Shown piece after piece: positions 44,601-56,575 of a DNA stretch of 64,000 bases. The DNA lies in NCBI GenBank assembly GCA_024752435.1, contig CP103020.1, positions 992,001-1,056,000 of the forward strand. The letters run 5' to 3'. Below the pieces are notes generated by a model. The model saw only the letters and a program-made list of their open reading frames with translations, did not search any database and was not told the DNA's origin. This DNA is from Allantophomopsis cytisporea (taxonomy: Eukaryota; Ascomycota; Leotiomycetes; Phacidiales; Phacidiaceae). A program made the translations under genes and the position numbers. The stretch's first letter is position 1. Each line of letters starts with the position of its first letter.

Positions 44601-45280
44601 AATACGGACGGATCCTCAGTGCTACGACTCGTTGTTTGGATGCTTTCCACGCGATGAATACGGTAATTACGAAAGACTTGAAAGCCTCCGCAGGCGAGGC
44701 TGCGATTCTGAGATTTACAGCTGAAGAGAGAGCGCAGTTGAGTGCTAGGATTAGTCACTTATTCCAGGGTATGTTGGAAGGCCACACTTTCATCCATATA
44801 TTTCAGATTTTACTGACGCCGAATCCAGTGCTTGCCAGCTCTATGAGGCTAGAATATCCTCTGACTGATGCAATCCCTAATATCACCAATGCTCGAGATC
44901 GGCTTCTTACGAAGATCTTCCAGTACAGAAAGAATGAGGCAGCATGTCAAGCGACACTATCACAAAATCCATCACATAACAGCTCTCAGGTCAGCTTACA
45001 ACAGGACCTTACTGACCCAGTCACCCGGACAGACTCTATTCCTCCCAATGGAAAAGGCACAAAGCGGGATGAAGCAACGTCTAATGACTTTGGAGTTGAT
45101 GGGAGCAGAGGTTTCCGAGAAAACACAAATGGAGAGATCGTGACAACAGATGAGGATTATGCGCTACTATATGCATATGCACTTGTCACTGGCCAACTTG
45201 GGCTAGAAATCGAGGTTCTAGGGAAAGAGATTGAGGGGCTTTTTGGTGTACTGGATGAGGATCTGCTGCAGTTGAGGTAG
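41678..45280 (+). CDS. Large FUSC/ArAE-type membrane protein (BRE4-like)
   Basis: Polytopic membrane protein of the fungal family containing an ER-transporter-like N-terminal membrane region, a second FUSC-type membrane block and a DUF2421-type C terminus; yeast Bre4 (brefeldin A sensitivity) is the named relative. Substrate unknown. Exons 41678..41758, 41862..43592, 43646..44470, 44528..45280 give 1129 residues. N-terminal 70 residues are basic and Ser-rich. Membrane block 1 follows KCSFAYLLGSMATFVP and HMVATITVYFHPARSAGSM (about 100-270); a soluble middle region spans about 280-600; block 2 begins near FAMKVGIGAALWAMIAFIP (about 665) and runs to FGGIVWGMFITRVIWP. The first splice junction is the least sure: I chose the acceptor at 41861 because it opens RLRNATFILPGTGERVRRQV in frame; a different first intron would change only the disordered N terminus. 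Confidence 0.82.
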
Positions 45281-45797
45281 ATACAGCTGTGAATATTTGA
45301 TTTGTTTCGTTACGCTGTTGCTTGACAAAGCCCTTCTCTACAACGGAGCAAGTAGCCATGATTAATGGTGTATATTTACGAACAACGTTGCATGTGCTAT
45401 TGTCTGGTATCTGGTAATGCGAATCGGGTCGGCTATGACTACGGTTTTCTTCCTGTCTAGTATATTAAGTAAAACAAGGGTCCTAAAGCAAACCAAAAGA
45501 GGAACAGAACAAATCCTTATGTTCAGTGACCCATTTTCAGTGACTGGGAGCTCTGGTGGACGTCGTACGTAGTATGTTGGTATGTCAAAGTATATACAAA
45601 AGATGCCAGTGAAGCACTTAATTGGAAAGTGTAAATCTTGATATAATCCAGAGAAATGAGAACTATAAATACAGCCATATCGTCATAAAAGCATGCGATA
45701 TACAGACGAATCGCCAAGCGCTAAACCAACAATACCTCATGAGCTTTCTCATATCCCTTACTGCCAAGACCATAAATGAGAGGAGAAAAAGACTCTT
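45281..45797. other. Convergent intergenic region
   Basis: About 520 bp between two converging genes, AT-rich, no gene recognised. Confidence 0.5.
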
Positions 45798-47540
45798 CTA
45801 AACTTCGCCCCAACTCCCCATGCCGCCTGTGCTGGCAAGTAAACTCCCACTCCCAATGCTACCACCTATATCCCAATAATTTCTCGAACTGCCGCTTCCC
45901 CTTCTCCCCTTGGTACTCTGGCTGGCGCAGCTGCTGCTACCCCTTCGCGCACCGATACCTGCTACTCCACTCCCAGTCAATGATGCGGCTCGCAGAGGCC
46001 TGCGCTCTGCAGGCCGCTGACGGCTTACGAGAGGGTGATGCTGACGTACTCTTGCAGCACGTGCAGCTTTATCTTGTGTACTTGAGCTCGTGAGTTGTGA
46101 CGACTCGTGAGCGTAGGAAGGAGTGCTGGAGTATGCACGAGATCCAAAGCGAGAACGGAGATAGCGGAAGACCAGCTTGAGATCGAGATCTTGCTCCCAG
46201 TGCGCCTTTTCACGTTTTAATATCTCCTCCTCTAACTCGGAAGGCGTGGCTTGCGTGAATGATGCATGTGGGGTTGCGTCTTCATTGGTAATCCTGCTTT
46301 GCTCCATGTGGCCAGGAATGTAAAGAGGTCTAGTGATCGATTTCAACGTAGGCTCAAATTCAGGGGATGAAGAAGTAGGAGCAGCTGATGGGTTTGAAAC
46401 GTCTTTAGCTTCCGGGATGATTGGGAGACCGGCGTACGGCAGAGGCTTTGTCCTGGTCTCCATGTACGTAGAAAATGCGCCTGGATGCTCAGAAAGTTGG
46501 CCTACGAGAATCCCTAGTTCACGGGCTACTCGTTCAAGTAAACGATGCTCCCAAGCCGAGCCTTCTGCGATGGTACCAACGGTCCTCTCAGTAGATTGGA
46601 GCATTGTCTGGCCTGTCGGTGGCGTTGTTGAGAGATCGTCATCTTCTGGAAGGTCTTCGCCAAATATTATTGAAAGTAGCTTGTCATCAATACCCATAAG
46701 ATCGCGGATGACACTTCTGGTAATCCGATTCCAAAACGAATCGCTCTCATCTTCAGCAGGACCATCTTCTTGCGAAACTGAATTCGTTCTGACCGAGCTC
46801 AACGTAGCAATCTCTTCCTCTTCGCCAACATCCAATAAACTTCGTCTTTCACTCGACATTGACTGTTTTCGTCGTCTAGTCTCTTTCTGTATCTCATTCA
46901 ATAACACACGACTCTGCTCCATTCTCCATTCCTCAATACGCCGAGTACGTTCTATTTCGGCCGCCCTTTCATTCTGTAGCTCTAATTCCCCGATATCTAG
47001 ACTTTCTTTCCTTCTTTTTATTCTGTGAGGATTGTGTCTCTCAAATGCGTACAAATGTTCTTGTATACCTTCCGCTCTAGCACTTTGATCGATACGAAAA
47101 GACCCCAAACCATCGTGGGTGGGTAACAATGGATTGCCACTTGATTTCATACCACCTTCGGAGTTCTCTTTGTACACACTGGATTCTGCGCCAAATGCAT
47201 GGAGATGACTGTCGAGGCTATCAAGTTCGCCGTCCTCCTCATCCTCTATGGCACCCTCTGTACCCTCAGATTCGGTCTCATCATACTCATAAGACCTTGA
47301 GGCAGTATCTAAACTACCATAATCACTGATTCTTGATCGGCCTGGTGTTCGTGACACTCGCTCAGTTGAGGTGGTCTGGGTTCGAGCGATGGTACTTTCT
47401 GTACTGGGTGAGAACAGGACCCATTCTTGCGACTCATCAAGATGCCGCGACGGAATAACAATTTGTGTATCGACTTGAGGCAGCTCATCCAGCGTATATG
47501 TTCGTTGAGGGTTATGATAAGTGGGTTGGCGGAATGCCAT
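45798..47540 (-). CDS. Uncharacterised protein, disordered with basic helical segment
   Basis: One exon, 580 residues; I do not recognise the family. The frame starts at an ATG (MAFRQPTYHNPQRTYTLDEL) and has no competing long overlap with domain content. Features: acidic region near 85-110 (EDEEDGELDSLDS); a charged probable coiled coil about 170-235 (ERAAEIERTRRIEEWRMEQS); a hydrophobic helical stretch RITRSVIRDLMGIDDKLLSI near 270-290; ERVARELGILVGQLSEHPGA near 340; ETRTKPLPYAGLPIIPEA; and a C-terminal basic, Ser/Gly/Arg-rich tail with a DLDLKLVFRYLRSRF helix. No signal peptide or membrane segment. The ordered islands in otherwise disordered sequence suggest a conserved adaptor; that is inference. 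Confidence 0.75.
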   Translation of the reverse strand: MAFRQPTYHNPQRTYTLDELPQVDTQIVIPSRHLDESQEWVLFSPSTESTIARTQTTSTERVSRTPGRSRISDYGSLDTASRSYEYDETESEGTEGAIEDEEDGELDSLDSHLHAFGAESSVYKENSEGGMKSSGNPLLPTHDGLGSFRIDQSARAEGIQEHLYAFERHNPHRIKRRKESLDIGELELQNERAAEIERTRRIEEWRMEQSRVLLNEIQKETRRRKQSMSSERRSLLDVGEEEEIATLSSVRTNSVSQEDGPAEDESDSFWNRITRSVIRDLMGIDDKLLSIIFGEDLPEDDDLSTTPPTGQTMLQSTERTVGTIAEGSAWEHRLLERVARELGILVGQLSEHPGAFSTYMETRTKPLPYAGLPIIPEAKDVSNPSAAPTSSSPEFEPTLKSITRPLYIPGHMEQSRITNEDATPHASFTQATPSELEEEILKREKAHWEQDLDLKLVFRYLRSRFGSRAYSSTPSYAHESSQLTSSSTQDKAARAARVRQHHPLVSRQRPAERRPLRAASLTGSGVAGIGARRGSSSCASQSTKGRRGSGSSRNYWDIGGSIGSGSLLASTGGMGSWGEV

Positions 47541-47795
47541 AGCTTATCAAGGTGTTATTGAAGCTTATCGTGCGGGTTGATATGGGTAAGTAAGATAGTT
47601 CGGTTTTGGTGGATGACGACGATACGAGAGATGATGGAAACCTGGGACTGTGGGGTCCAAGAACTCGTTGGTGGAGGGGTTAGCTTTCTCAACAACGATT
47701 GAAAAAGGTTAACAGAAAAGACAGATGATGGATGTATTGAACGAATAGAATAAATAGGGGACGAGGTGAGGAATAAGATAGGAGTGCGTGAAGAA

Positions 47796-47856
47796 TGAGT
47801 GAGGAGTGAGGAGTGAGGAGTGAGGAATGAGGTGTAAATGAGGAATGAGGAATGAA
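47796..47856. repeat. Degenerate GAGGAGT/GAGGAAT tandem repeat
   Basis: Seven-base units GTGAGGA, then ATGAGGA variants, repeated about eight times with slippage. Located 250-320 bp upstream of the uncharacterised 580-residue gene. Confidence 0.75.
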
Positions 47857-48082
47857 GAAAGGCTGGAAAAGCGTGATGGATGGTTGTCAGGTGTGCAAAT
47901 GTTTGTCGCGGCTGACACTATCTAAGATGTTAAATAAATGCGCGCGAGGCCGGCGTAACAGAGTACCTAGGTGGTACTGTAGAGCAGGGTAAGTTAGGTA
48001 GGAGGGAGGTGTGCGGGTGACTAAATTAGATAGACACGTAGAGTATCGAAGTCATGAGTATATATGTACATTAAGGTTTTGG

Positions 48083-48124
48083 TGACACTGACACTGACAC
48101 CGACACTGACATCGACACCGACAT
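48083..48124. repeat. Six-base GACACT/GACACC/GACATC tandem
   Basis: Seven units of GACAYY in a row, TGACACTGACACTGACACC being the first three. A short minisatellite. Confidence 0.85.
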
Positions 48125-50016
48125 GTTTATATAATTCTTTTATTTTATATGCGACAACGTGAGTTGAGTTGAGCATCGAAAGGTAAAAGTAAGGCGATGA
48201 GATGTTTGTAGTAATCTTATGTAAGGAACATTTCTGTATGAAGCATCATCACCTTGTGCAGTAAGCCCTGCAGATGAATGGATATACGATATGGTTTTGT
48301 CTAAGAAGTATGCTGTTACGGAGTCGACTATCAATCATGAATTATTATTCATCAATCATTACATATCTGCAAATCCCATATATATATTAGTCTTACAGTA
48401 CATAAATACATCATACGTACATACATATATATATGCATTTATACGTGCTCCAGTGTTTATAGAGTAGCCGAGATAGCTGGCTATCTTATAATCGAGATGC
48501 CGCTTCCGCTTTCACGCTCAATATGACAGACATCACCTCATCATCATTCACTCATCACTCACCATCATCCGGCGGCGGATGATAAAACCCCACTTGAAAC
48601 ATCCAACATCTTGTCCTGTACGTATGTTATGATATGTGGAAGATCATAATCCTTCTATCCGAACTATACTCCCAGCGGATCCGTATCCTCGAATACGGAT
48701 CTCTAAATACAGGATTACCATGTTTATCGTGCATCGCATACCTTGATACATACTGCTTGCTACTTAAGGGGGCGGAAAGGCATTTGTCTATGTGGCGACG
48801 CAACAGCCAAGTCTCACGGTAATGGTCCGGAGCATTCATCCATAATGTGACAAGTCGTGCTCCGCTACACGCTATACGCAATAACAATCCTATTGGAAGT
48901 CCCATGACGGATGCACTTCCATTACTCATCCACCTCTGTCTGACTCGATACATTTAAATCGCGACATCGCAGCCCTGTGTGATAATGGTCTTATGCTGCT
49001 TGTCTGTCCATGTTGAGGGTTGCATATCTTACTCTATCATCAGGAGGTATATATGTATGTGTGTATTGACGGGAAAGACCCTGAAGCGCTCAAGACCCTC
49101 AGTCCCCTTTTCCTTTTGACAGCGTTTTTGTGAGAGTGTTGTTAGTGCAAAAATCCTTTGCTGGATGAATATTCTTAACTCAATAGTGATCCTCCGTCAT
49201 GTCTGTCAAATTTGGATACCTTATATGGCTCTCTAGTGAACAGAAAGATGGGCGTACATATCTAAGTACTTAACAAGTAGTAACTTAGTGGCAACATTAG
49301 CTGTCAAAACTCGCAGATTCTTGAACCCGTAGTCGGCCCGGCGCCAAACATACTGGTGCTGCACTATCCACGAACGATGACAACACTTTACAAGGCACGC
49401 GGGAAGATTTAGAGCTGGTAGGTACTCGTTGTTGATTGTAGAGTGGTTATGGTTCTAAGTAGTGGTCGAAGAGACTTTAATATACAGTGTCAGCCTGAGA
49501 AGGCGCCAACAACGACTGAAGGCAACTTGCAAGCATTGTCATTGATATTTCTGCTATTCTACACACTTGGGCCCCAAGTTGCTCGAGCCATGTCCATATC
49601 TTTACTCATACTTCTGGTGATCAAAATCTCTCCTCCTGTACCTACATGACATTGCCTTTGTTCCTGCGACATTAGCCCTTATAGTATCCTACTTATTTAT
49701 ACGTAGTACGTGAGGTGTTAGCATCTGCCCATATGCATATTGATGTATTGATAGAAGATCACTTAGTTTCTTATCATAAAGCGTTCATCGGTTCTCATCC
49801 ATCCCTACTCACCATACCTTTGTTGTCCACTATTGTCACTATCACGCAAGCGCATAGAGAATGTGAGCAAAATTCATGAAAACAAGCCGAAAGCTTTAGC
49901 TGTATTGCTAAGTACAAAGATCATGATCCCTGGTGTGTTGTTTGACACCATGCAATCCAGCCAGAGCAAAATCTACGCCTTCTGCCCCAAATCCATCATC
50001 CCATAAAGCAATCCAC

Positions 50017-51087
50017 TTAAGCCTCGAAGGCAGCTGGGAAGCGGCGAACGTTGTCGGCAAGCTTACCCTTGTTGCTCAAGAACTGAACGTAGGCACCGTC
50101 AACCAAGACCTGTCCAGTAGCCTTCTTCTCCATGTACTCCTCACGGCGGAGAGGGGTGAAACCCCAGTTCTTGGAAACAATGATCTTTTGGCGACCTGGG
50201 AACTTGTACTGGGAACGACGGAGAGCCTCGAGAGCGGTAGCACGGTCTATAATGTATTAGATGCTGACATCTTATAATTCCTGATTAAGAGGTAACTTAC
50301 GGGAGTCACGGGTGCGGATGGAGAGAATGATCTGACCAATGTTGACACGGGCAACGGTTCCGTTTGGCTTACCCCAAGCACCACGCATACCAGTTTGAAG
50401 TCTATCAGCACCAGCGCAAGACAACATCTTGTTGATACGGACAACGTGGTATGGGTGGGCACGGACACGGAGATGGAAGGACTCCTTTCCGGCGGTCTTG
50501 ACCATGTACCTGTATGATGTCAATATTTTCCAGCTCGAATATGGTTCGATTAGAACGGAACAAAAGAACATCGCGATCGAGTTAAATAAGAGGCACTCTG
50601 CAAAGAATGCACCCAGTATATTCAAATCGTGTGCTATGTTTCCATTTTTGTACCCCATGATGAAATGACTAGACTCACTTGTTGGCGCAAATACGGGCGG
50701 CCTCGAGAGCCTCGGAACTCAACTGCTCATACTCGTTGGAGACCAAGTGAATGCAGAGAGGGAACTCGTCGACGTTTGCGCGCTTGCGACCGAGATCGAA
50801 GATGCGAATCTTAGGGTCTGGCACACCACGGTTGAATCTGGACTTTGGGTATGGCTATTCGAGAGAAATATTAGTCTCGTGTTTCCAAAACCTTGATTTG
50901 TTCCTCTCCATCATCTAGCAACTCTTGTCCAACACGTAAACCCTTTAGCCCTTCGACAAAGCATCCTCATTCCCTTTTGAAGCATTCCGACAAGACCGGT
51001 CCATCCTCTTTGTTCTCGAGCGTTTCAAGGGAGTCGACAAACCTTGTTCTTGCAGTAACGGTAACATCTCGCTGGGCGACGTGCCAT
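50017..51087 (-). CDS. RPL10: 60S ribosomal protein uL16 (L10)
   Basis: Large-subunit protein at the P-site and central protuberance, loaded late in 60S maturation. Exons in order of translation: 51087..51043, 50854..50679, 50509..50301, 50246..50017; 219 residues, the usual length. Recognised blocks: [15 protein letters not shown] (exon 1), [80 protein letters not shown] (the flexible P-site loop), [20 protein letters not shown] across the last intron, and [18 protein letters not shown]. Phase choices at all three introns are fixed by these blocks. Introns are longer (54-188 bp) than elsewhere in the window, as is common in ribosomal protein genes. Confidence 0.97.
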
Positions 51088-51692
51088 CTTGACTGATTTC
51101 GTGGGGAGTTGTCGACGGTGGTGGTTGAAGAAAGAGAGTCGAAGAGCCCTTCAAAAGGTCAGTATCGCCGCTGTGCTTAGACAGCCGCAAAAGCGTAAGC
51201 GAGTATCGATTACAAATGTGGGTTTTCTAGGGCAAGATGCAAATAAGGCAGCCACATTTATATCACGTGACTATGATGATCAATCTCCACCTACCTTAGC
51301 ATTCAGCTGCTATCGAACATTGACTCATCCGGAATTGAATTGTTCACTTATCACCAATCCATTCTTACATCAGCACTTACAACTCGATTTGGTGGTTGTT
51401 CAACGCCGCTGGATGTTGGTTTCATGCGCGGAACGACTTGCATTAATTAGGGGGTTTTTCTTTCTTTTTGGACAAATGTTGATGCCTTTAAGTGTCTCAA
51501 GCTCATAAGCGTAGTCCGTTTGTCGCACAACTACATTTCACCAGTAGCCAATGCAATAAAAATGCCAAGCTTATGTAGCCAATATTAAGATCAAGTGTGT
51601 TCTTATTACTACATATTTACATGCAGAACGTCCACATCTATGACCTGTTCTCTCTTCATCCTCACACGTACGTTCCTCGCAAAGACGTGCAC
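51088..51692 (-). promoter_or_regulatory. Upstream region of the uL16 gene
   Basis: 605 bp between the uL16 start and the eL30 stop must hold the uL16 promoter. On the plus strand it carries two CCAAT pentamers (51548-51552, 51579-51583). The sequence just before the uL16 ATG is pyrimidine-rich on the coding strand (TCTCTTTCTTCAACC), usual for ribosomal protein leaders. No start site can be fixed from sequence. Confidence 0.4.
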
Positions 51693-52242
51693 TTAAGCAG
51701 TCTGACCAGAGAGGATATCGGAGTCACCAGCGTCCAAGACGGCCATGGTGGAGCATCTGAAGAGCTTACCGCAGGCGGTACCGAGCTCAATCTACGAGTG
51801 ATATGTAAGCCAATGAATTTACCCTCCGAAGTCTTACAGGAAGTCTTCATCGCAGGGTAAGTCCTACAAGCCTAAAGGCCTGATCGTTGGACTCAGTGGT
51901 GGTGTGGAAAACCAGCTCACCGCGAAATTGAGATTCAAAGAGACTTTGTACTTACGTTGTTACCAGCGAAGTGGTGGACGTTGGTCTTGGAAAGCATAGA
52001 GTAGTACTCGAGCTCAGACTTGCGGAGAGGTGGGGTGTTGCCAGCAATGATGACGAGCTTGGCCTTTCCGGAGCGGAGAGTCTTGAGGGTAGACTTGTAT
52101 CCGAGGGTGACTGGGAGTATGTTAGCATTGAATTTTGTTCACAAGAAGCCTTTCTCGACGTACCCTTTCCGGACTTCATAACAAGCGCAAGGCGCGAGTT
52201 GATGGAGTCGGTGGTCTTCTTGGTCTTCTTGGTTGGTGCCAT
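51693..52242 (-). CDS. RPL30: 60S ribosomal protein eL30
   Basis: Large-subunit protein of the L7Ae/L30e fold. Exons in order of translation: 52242..52164, 52110..51956, 51791..51693; 110 residues, normal length. Blocks: [72 protein letters not shown] at the end of exon 2, then [20 protein letters not shown] and [11 protein letters not shown]. The second intron is 164 bp. Yeast RPL30 is known to feed back on its own splicing through a kink-turn; I saw no clear kink-turn here and make no claim. Confidence 0.97.
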
Positions 52243-54222
52243 CTCTGCGCGTTTTCAGGAATATGATAGTCCTGGATATGTATGTCGATTGAAGCGCTCC
52301 GGTCTTGTGCTGGAGTTGTACGGTGGATGAAGTTTGTCGTGAATGATCAAAAGTGTCGAAAGTCTTTTCGAAAACTTCGATTTGTGTGGGCATGTGATAT
52401 GCTAGTCCAAAAGAGAGCTAGTGGCAATCAACTTTCTGCTCTTAATGCCTTAGGCGTCAAATAAGCTCGGAGACATAAATCAGGTGTGTCCATCCAAATG
52501 AGGCATGCATGATTGCAGTACTACTACATAGGTACCTATACAGGTGTGCATTGGACGTTCGTTGGTAAGGAAGGTACTTTACTTCTCATCAGTTGCCCCA
52601 TGTTTCAAGAAGAATTAGAATACATAGGTACAGAACTCAAGAATACAATACCTTATTAGTGTACTCCGGTGACTCTTTGATAGTCTTTAAATATGGGTGT
52701 CTGTTAATTGGGAGATGAAACTCTAGACGACGAACTGTGCTGTTCCACCAGAGCAGTAGGCTGTAGCATAGACAATCTAGCACAGACATATCCTCGTCAA
52801 TAATACAATACTGTAGATATGTATTCGTAAAAGGATACGAGCAACGGATCGCGAACGATCCTTCCTCCTTTTAGGGGCTGTCTAACATCCTATCCGATGT
52901 ACAATGGAATTGAGGAGTCCGACGGTCAGATGTATACATCTGAATATCTGCGAGCGAAATCCTCAGCTCAAAGCCACACAGATGGGCGGCTGAACAGAAA
53001 GCTTGAGCTTCGATGGAGCGACAGGCTGGACGGAACAGACGATGAGATATTGAGAGAGTATAAGGTAAAATACTGTCGTATCTTCTCGGAGGTAATTCAA
53101 TACTATGTAGATATGTTTGAAGTCAACTCATTAAAGCTCGGTCATGTGCAAGATAGCCAGTTCTGTATGTATTGTTCTTCGGTCGTTGGCTTTTTGTGCG
53201 CGCATGAATGATAAGACGGATGCATGATCGTATTCGCATACAAATACTTTCCTTGACCATGCTCTCTACTTGAGCATGAATAAGCATGAACTCCTTATTG
53301 ATTGTCTGGATTGTTTTCCTTTCTTCTTTTGTCTTATTGAGGCCGTGTACTTCGTACCGAATAACAAATGCATACTTTTGTGCTCTTCTTGTAACCTTCC
53401 CAAGTATCGATTGTTCGTGGCTTTCAATCCAATCTCGCCTTGAAAGCCATCTGCGTACTACTACGTACACAAGATACATACTACTTACTACCTTGCTTTA
53501 GCCCATCTTGCCAGGATGACTTGGCTGTCACCTTCAATGGTCCAGCAATCGTGGCAGTGAGAGCACCAACTTGACACTATAATATCGAAGATGGTGAGGA
53601 CTAAGAATCGTATTGCCTTTATATGTGTGATGTGTGTTTGTGTCTGTGTGCATTTAAATATACCATTCACTACTATACTCATACTTAATAGTAAGTAGTA
53701 AGGTTCGCTCGCCCACTCACACTCAACTCACCCACTCACTCACTCACTCAGCACGGAGTCACGATCTGCATGGCAACGGTGAACAAAATATCCACCATAC
53801 TTGAACAACAATACCAGTACTCTACCAACGGTAATCTGTCATCCAAACAGCCACAACGAACCACTGTCTTCCAAACACACAACTTTTCTGGACCTTCACC
53901 CTTATCAACACTTCCTTTTACACAACCAATTACTCCTATAATCTACAACCCATAATTATATGCTGCATTGACACAAAGGAGAAGTTCTGGAAGAAGTATC
54001 TCGCTCCTTATCGCGTAGTAGCGAGTCGCGCTGGGCCCCTCGGACAACAATTCAGGAGCTGGAACCCCAGAGTCTCGTCACCCAATTATCGTTCTTAAAA
54101 GTTGCAAGTAAAAGGTACTTCAGCTTATCTTGACTGCTTACTGGTGTACACATCTACCTCACTGCTGGACATTACAGTGGCGCAACTTAACCAGTCATCA
54201 TCACTCCAGCATCAACGTCGTC
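52243..54222. other. Divergent intergenic region
   Basis: Nearly 2 kb between eL30 and the coiled-coil gene. GGTACC-type tracts occur near 52530-52640. Short frames on both strands around 52900-53500 show no family likeness. The region from 53700 on contains CACTCACTCACTCA-type repeats and is likely promoter plus leader of the next gene. Confidence 0.5.
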
Positions 54223-56171
54223 ATGTCTGCAGCAACAAAGAAGCCGCCGGCTACAAGCACCTCACGACGCACTTCTGTCGATCCATCTGCGTCTCCTGCA
54301 ACATCTCGAGGCACTTCTAGATCATCTACACCATCGACCCCTACAACAAACGCCCCCGGACACGCGCGTACCCGATCCATAAGAGCTGGTGCACCCGTCT
54401 CGGCGAGAGCAGCTATGGTACGGTCAGGAACCAACACCTCTACCATGAGCTCCTCCAATACAACATCTGATGCAGATGAGGAGGCTCGGGCAGAGACAGT
54501 TGCATTGCTCGAGGAGCTCAAAGATCGTCTTCGCAAAACGGAAACCATCTCTGAGCAGTTCCAAAAGCAAGCCCAGGTCCTGCAGTCGCGACTGGATGAG
54601 GCTTTGGTGGAGCAGAACAAACTTGAAGAACGCTTACATGAGGGCGAGGAACGAATAGAATCCTTGGAGAACGAGAAAAGGGATCTCTCGCGACAGCGAA
54701 GGGAAATGGAGGCAATCTATGAGGCAGAACGTAGTTCGATGACCAGAGAAAAGGAAGAAATGGCCAATCGAGAAGAAGAGATGCAGACCATCATCGAGCG
54801 ATTGAAGGACAACATTTCCCAGAGAGCAACCGGCGAGGATGGTGGTCGTCTTGGCAGACAATGTAAGTGGCTACTTATCGGCCTCAAAACGGCAGCATTT
54901 ACTTACAAATATGTCTAGCAAGCACATCCTCACCAAGTCTTGAACAAGGTCATTTTGCACCGCCATCAGCATTGAATCGCAGTGACTCTAGAAACAACTC
55001 CAAACTATTACTCCAAAAGGATAAGCTCATTGAGTCTCTCAGACTGGAACTGGCCGAGGCACAGATCAAACTAGTTGAGACCGAGAACATGGGCGGCGGA
55101 CGCTTACATGAAGTTGAAAGATTACTTTTGGAAACACGCATGACTAATGCACGATTAATGGAAGATAATGAAAGCTTTCAGTTGCTGTTATCCGAGAAAA
55201 CACTTAACGGGGATTTCGCAAAGAGTGACTTCGGCTTTGGAAGTTCATCTTCAAATGCCGATGCTCTCAATGCTCTTGAAGGTCGTGCTCCGACAAGCTT
55301 AGCTGATGAGCTATCAGACTTTGCCACAGAAGAGGAAAGCGATAATTTCAGACGCTTAGAGGCAGAATTAAAGACGGCTAGGGACCAGAATAAGGCATTG
55401 ACTCTATACATTAACAAGATCATCGAGAGGCTCCTCCAACATCAAGATTTCGAGTCTATCCTTGATCAATCTGCAGATGCTAAACCTCCAAATGGTGGCA
55501 ATACTAACAAAGATTTGCCACCACCACCACCACCACAAGCAAGTGGAGCGTCTGTCTTACAACGAGCGAAGTCTGTAGCCATGGCCTCTGGAAAGCCAAG
55601 ACCACGTCCCATGTCGCAGATGCCTGCAACCCATTCAGCACTCACGGATCCAGATACTGCTCCTAGTATTCCATTCGGCCGTGGTCGTGCATCTACCTTA
55701 CGACACGGCCGTCCAAAGAGTGACCAGTATACTGGGGGTGCTGCGAATGTGGTAAACCAAATGTACAGAGGTCCAGGTGGTGCAGCATCTCCTCCTTTGG
55801 CTGGCCCACAAACTCCTCGCCACTCACAATCATTCTTCGCGCCGCCATCTCAGGGTGGTAATCCTAATGCAGCTGCTCGAGTACCATCCGGAAATTCTGT
55901 ACCCACACTTGGCAACTTCCCAGGCACTTCTCAACGCAGCGAAACTTCGAGTCTAGCAAGTGCGGAATCAGGGGAGGTACAAACTCCAAGTCCCCCAAGA
56001 GCTGGCAAGACTACAACATTCGCAGGCAATAAGCCAAAGCCCTTGAGACTGGTTCAGGAGAATACAGGTAAAACCGATGCTGATGATCGGGCTTCGAAGA
56101 GGGCTAGCTGGATGGGATGGGCTTTCGGGAAGAAAGACGACGTTATTCCAGATGAGCCAATTAGGGAGTAG
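54223..56171 (+). CDS. Coiled-coil protein with proline-rich C terminus
   Basis: Exons 54223..54862 and 54919..56171 give 630 residues. Layout: Ser/Thr/Pro-rich basic N terminus (about 1-80); long heptad-rich coiled coil (about 85-205) with ETVALLEELKDRLRKTETIS and LEERLHEGEERIESLENEKR; a second coiled-coil region (about 225-390) including KDKLIESLRLELAEAQIKLV and AELKTARDQNKALTLYINKI; then a disordered Pro/Ser/Arg tail with PPPPPPQ and a terminal RASWMGWAFGKKDDVIPDEP. This matches the general style of fungal M-protein-repeat proteins, often cytoskeletal, but I cannot name a function. Start: the in-frame ATG giving MSAATKKPPATSTS; the longer upstream frame opens only at a non-ATG codon. Confidence 0.82.
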
Positions 56172-56575
56172 TCTTTCGTATTTTTCATGATTCAGTTTTC
56201 ACGATCACTGGTATTGTACCGTCTTGGTGTTGGATACGCCTCACCTGTTATGAAATTATGGATGGACACATTTGCAAGCTCAACACAACATGTATAATTT
56301 ACTTGGATATCTTGGCTGGCCTGAGTGAATTTTGATACCTTTTTGATTGTTATGGCTACTTTAGAAGAAATTGATTGTTTGTCTCCTTTAAAACACAACG
56401 TTCTTCCATCACTTTTGCTTTTCTGATTAGTCATAATTCTGTCATGTTATACAGGCAATAGCAGACTACACTCGCAAGATGCAATATGAGTCTCACATTG
56501 TAAACTACTCAAATAGGCAATGGCCTCATTCACAACACACTCTTCATGTAGTTGGGTAGTTGCAGAGTAGACCAT
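56172..56575. other. 3' flank of the coiled-coil gene
   Basis: About 400 bp of normal-composition flank before the AT-rich relic begins. No gene seen. Confidence 0.45.

Larger units (their letters stand above)
47541..50016. other. Intergenic region with minisatellite-like tracts
   Basis: 2.5 kb without a supportable gene. It contains a GAGTGAG/GAATGAG tandem tract (47796-47856), a 6-bp GACACY tandem (48083-48124), and GGTACCTAGG-type palindromic tracts near 47965-48005. A 108-codon minus-strand frame near 48627-48953 has no family likeness. Confidence 0.5.

Noticed and set aside
46333..47028. 231-codon plus-strand frame
   Set aside because: Antisense of the 580-residue frame; Ser/Arg-rich composition typical of antisense shadows.
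48627..48953. 108-codon minus-strand frame
   Set aside because: No recognisable family, no neighbouring exons, overlapped by a plus-strand frame.
51792..51955. Possible snoRNA in the long second intron of eL30
   Set aside because: A GATGAAG stretch resembled a C box, but I found no matching D box at the right distance and order.
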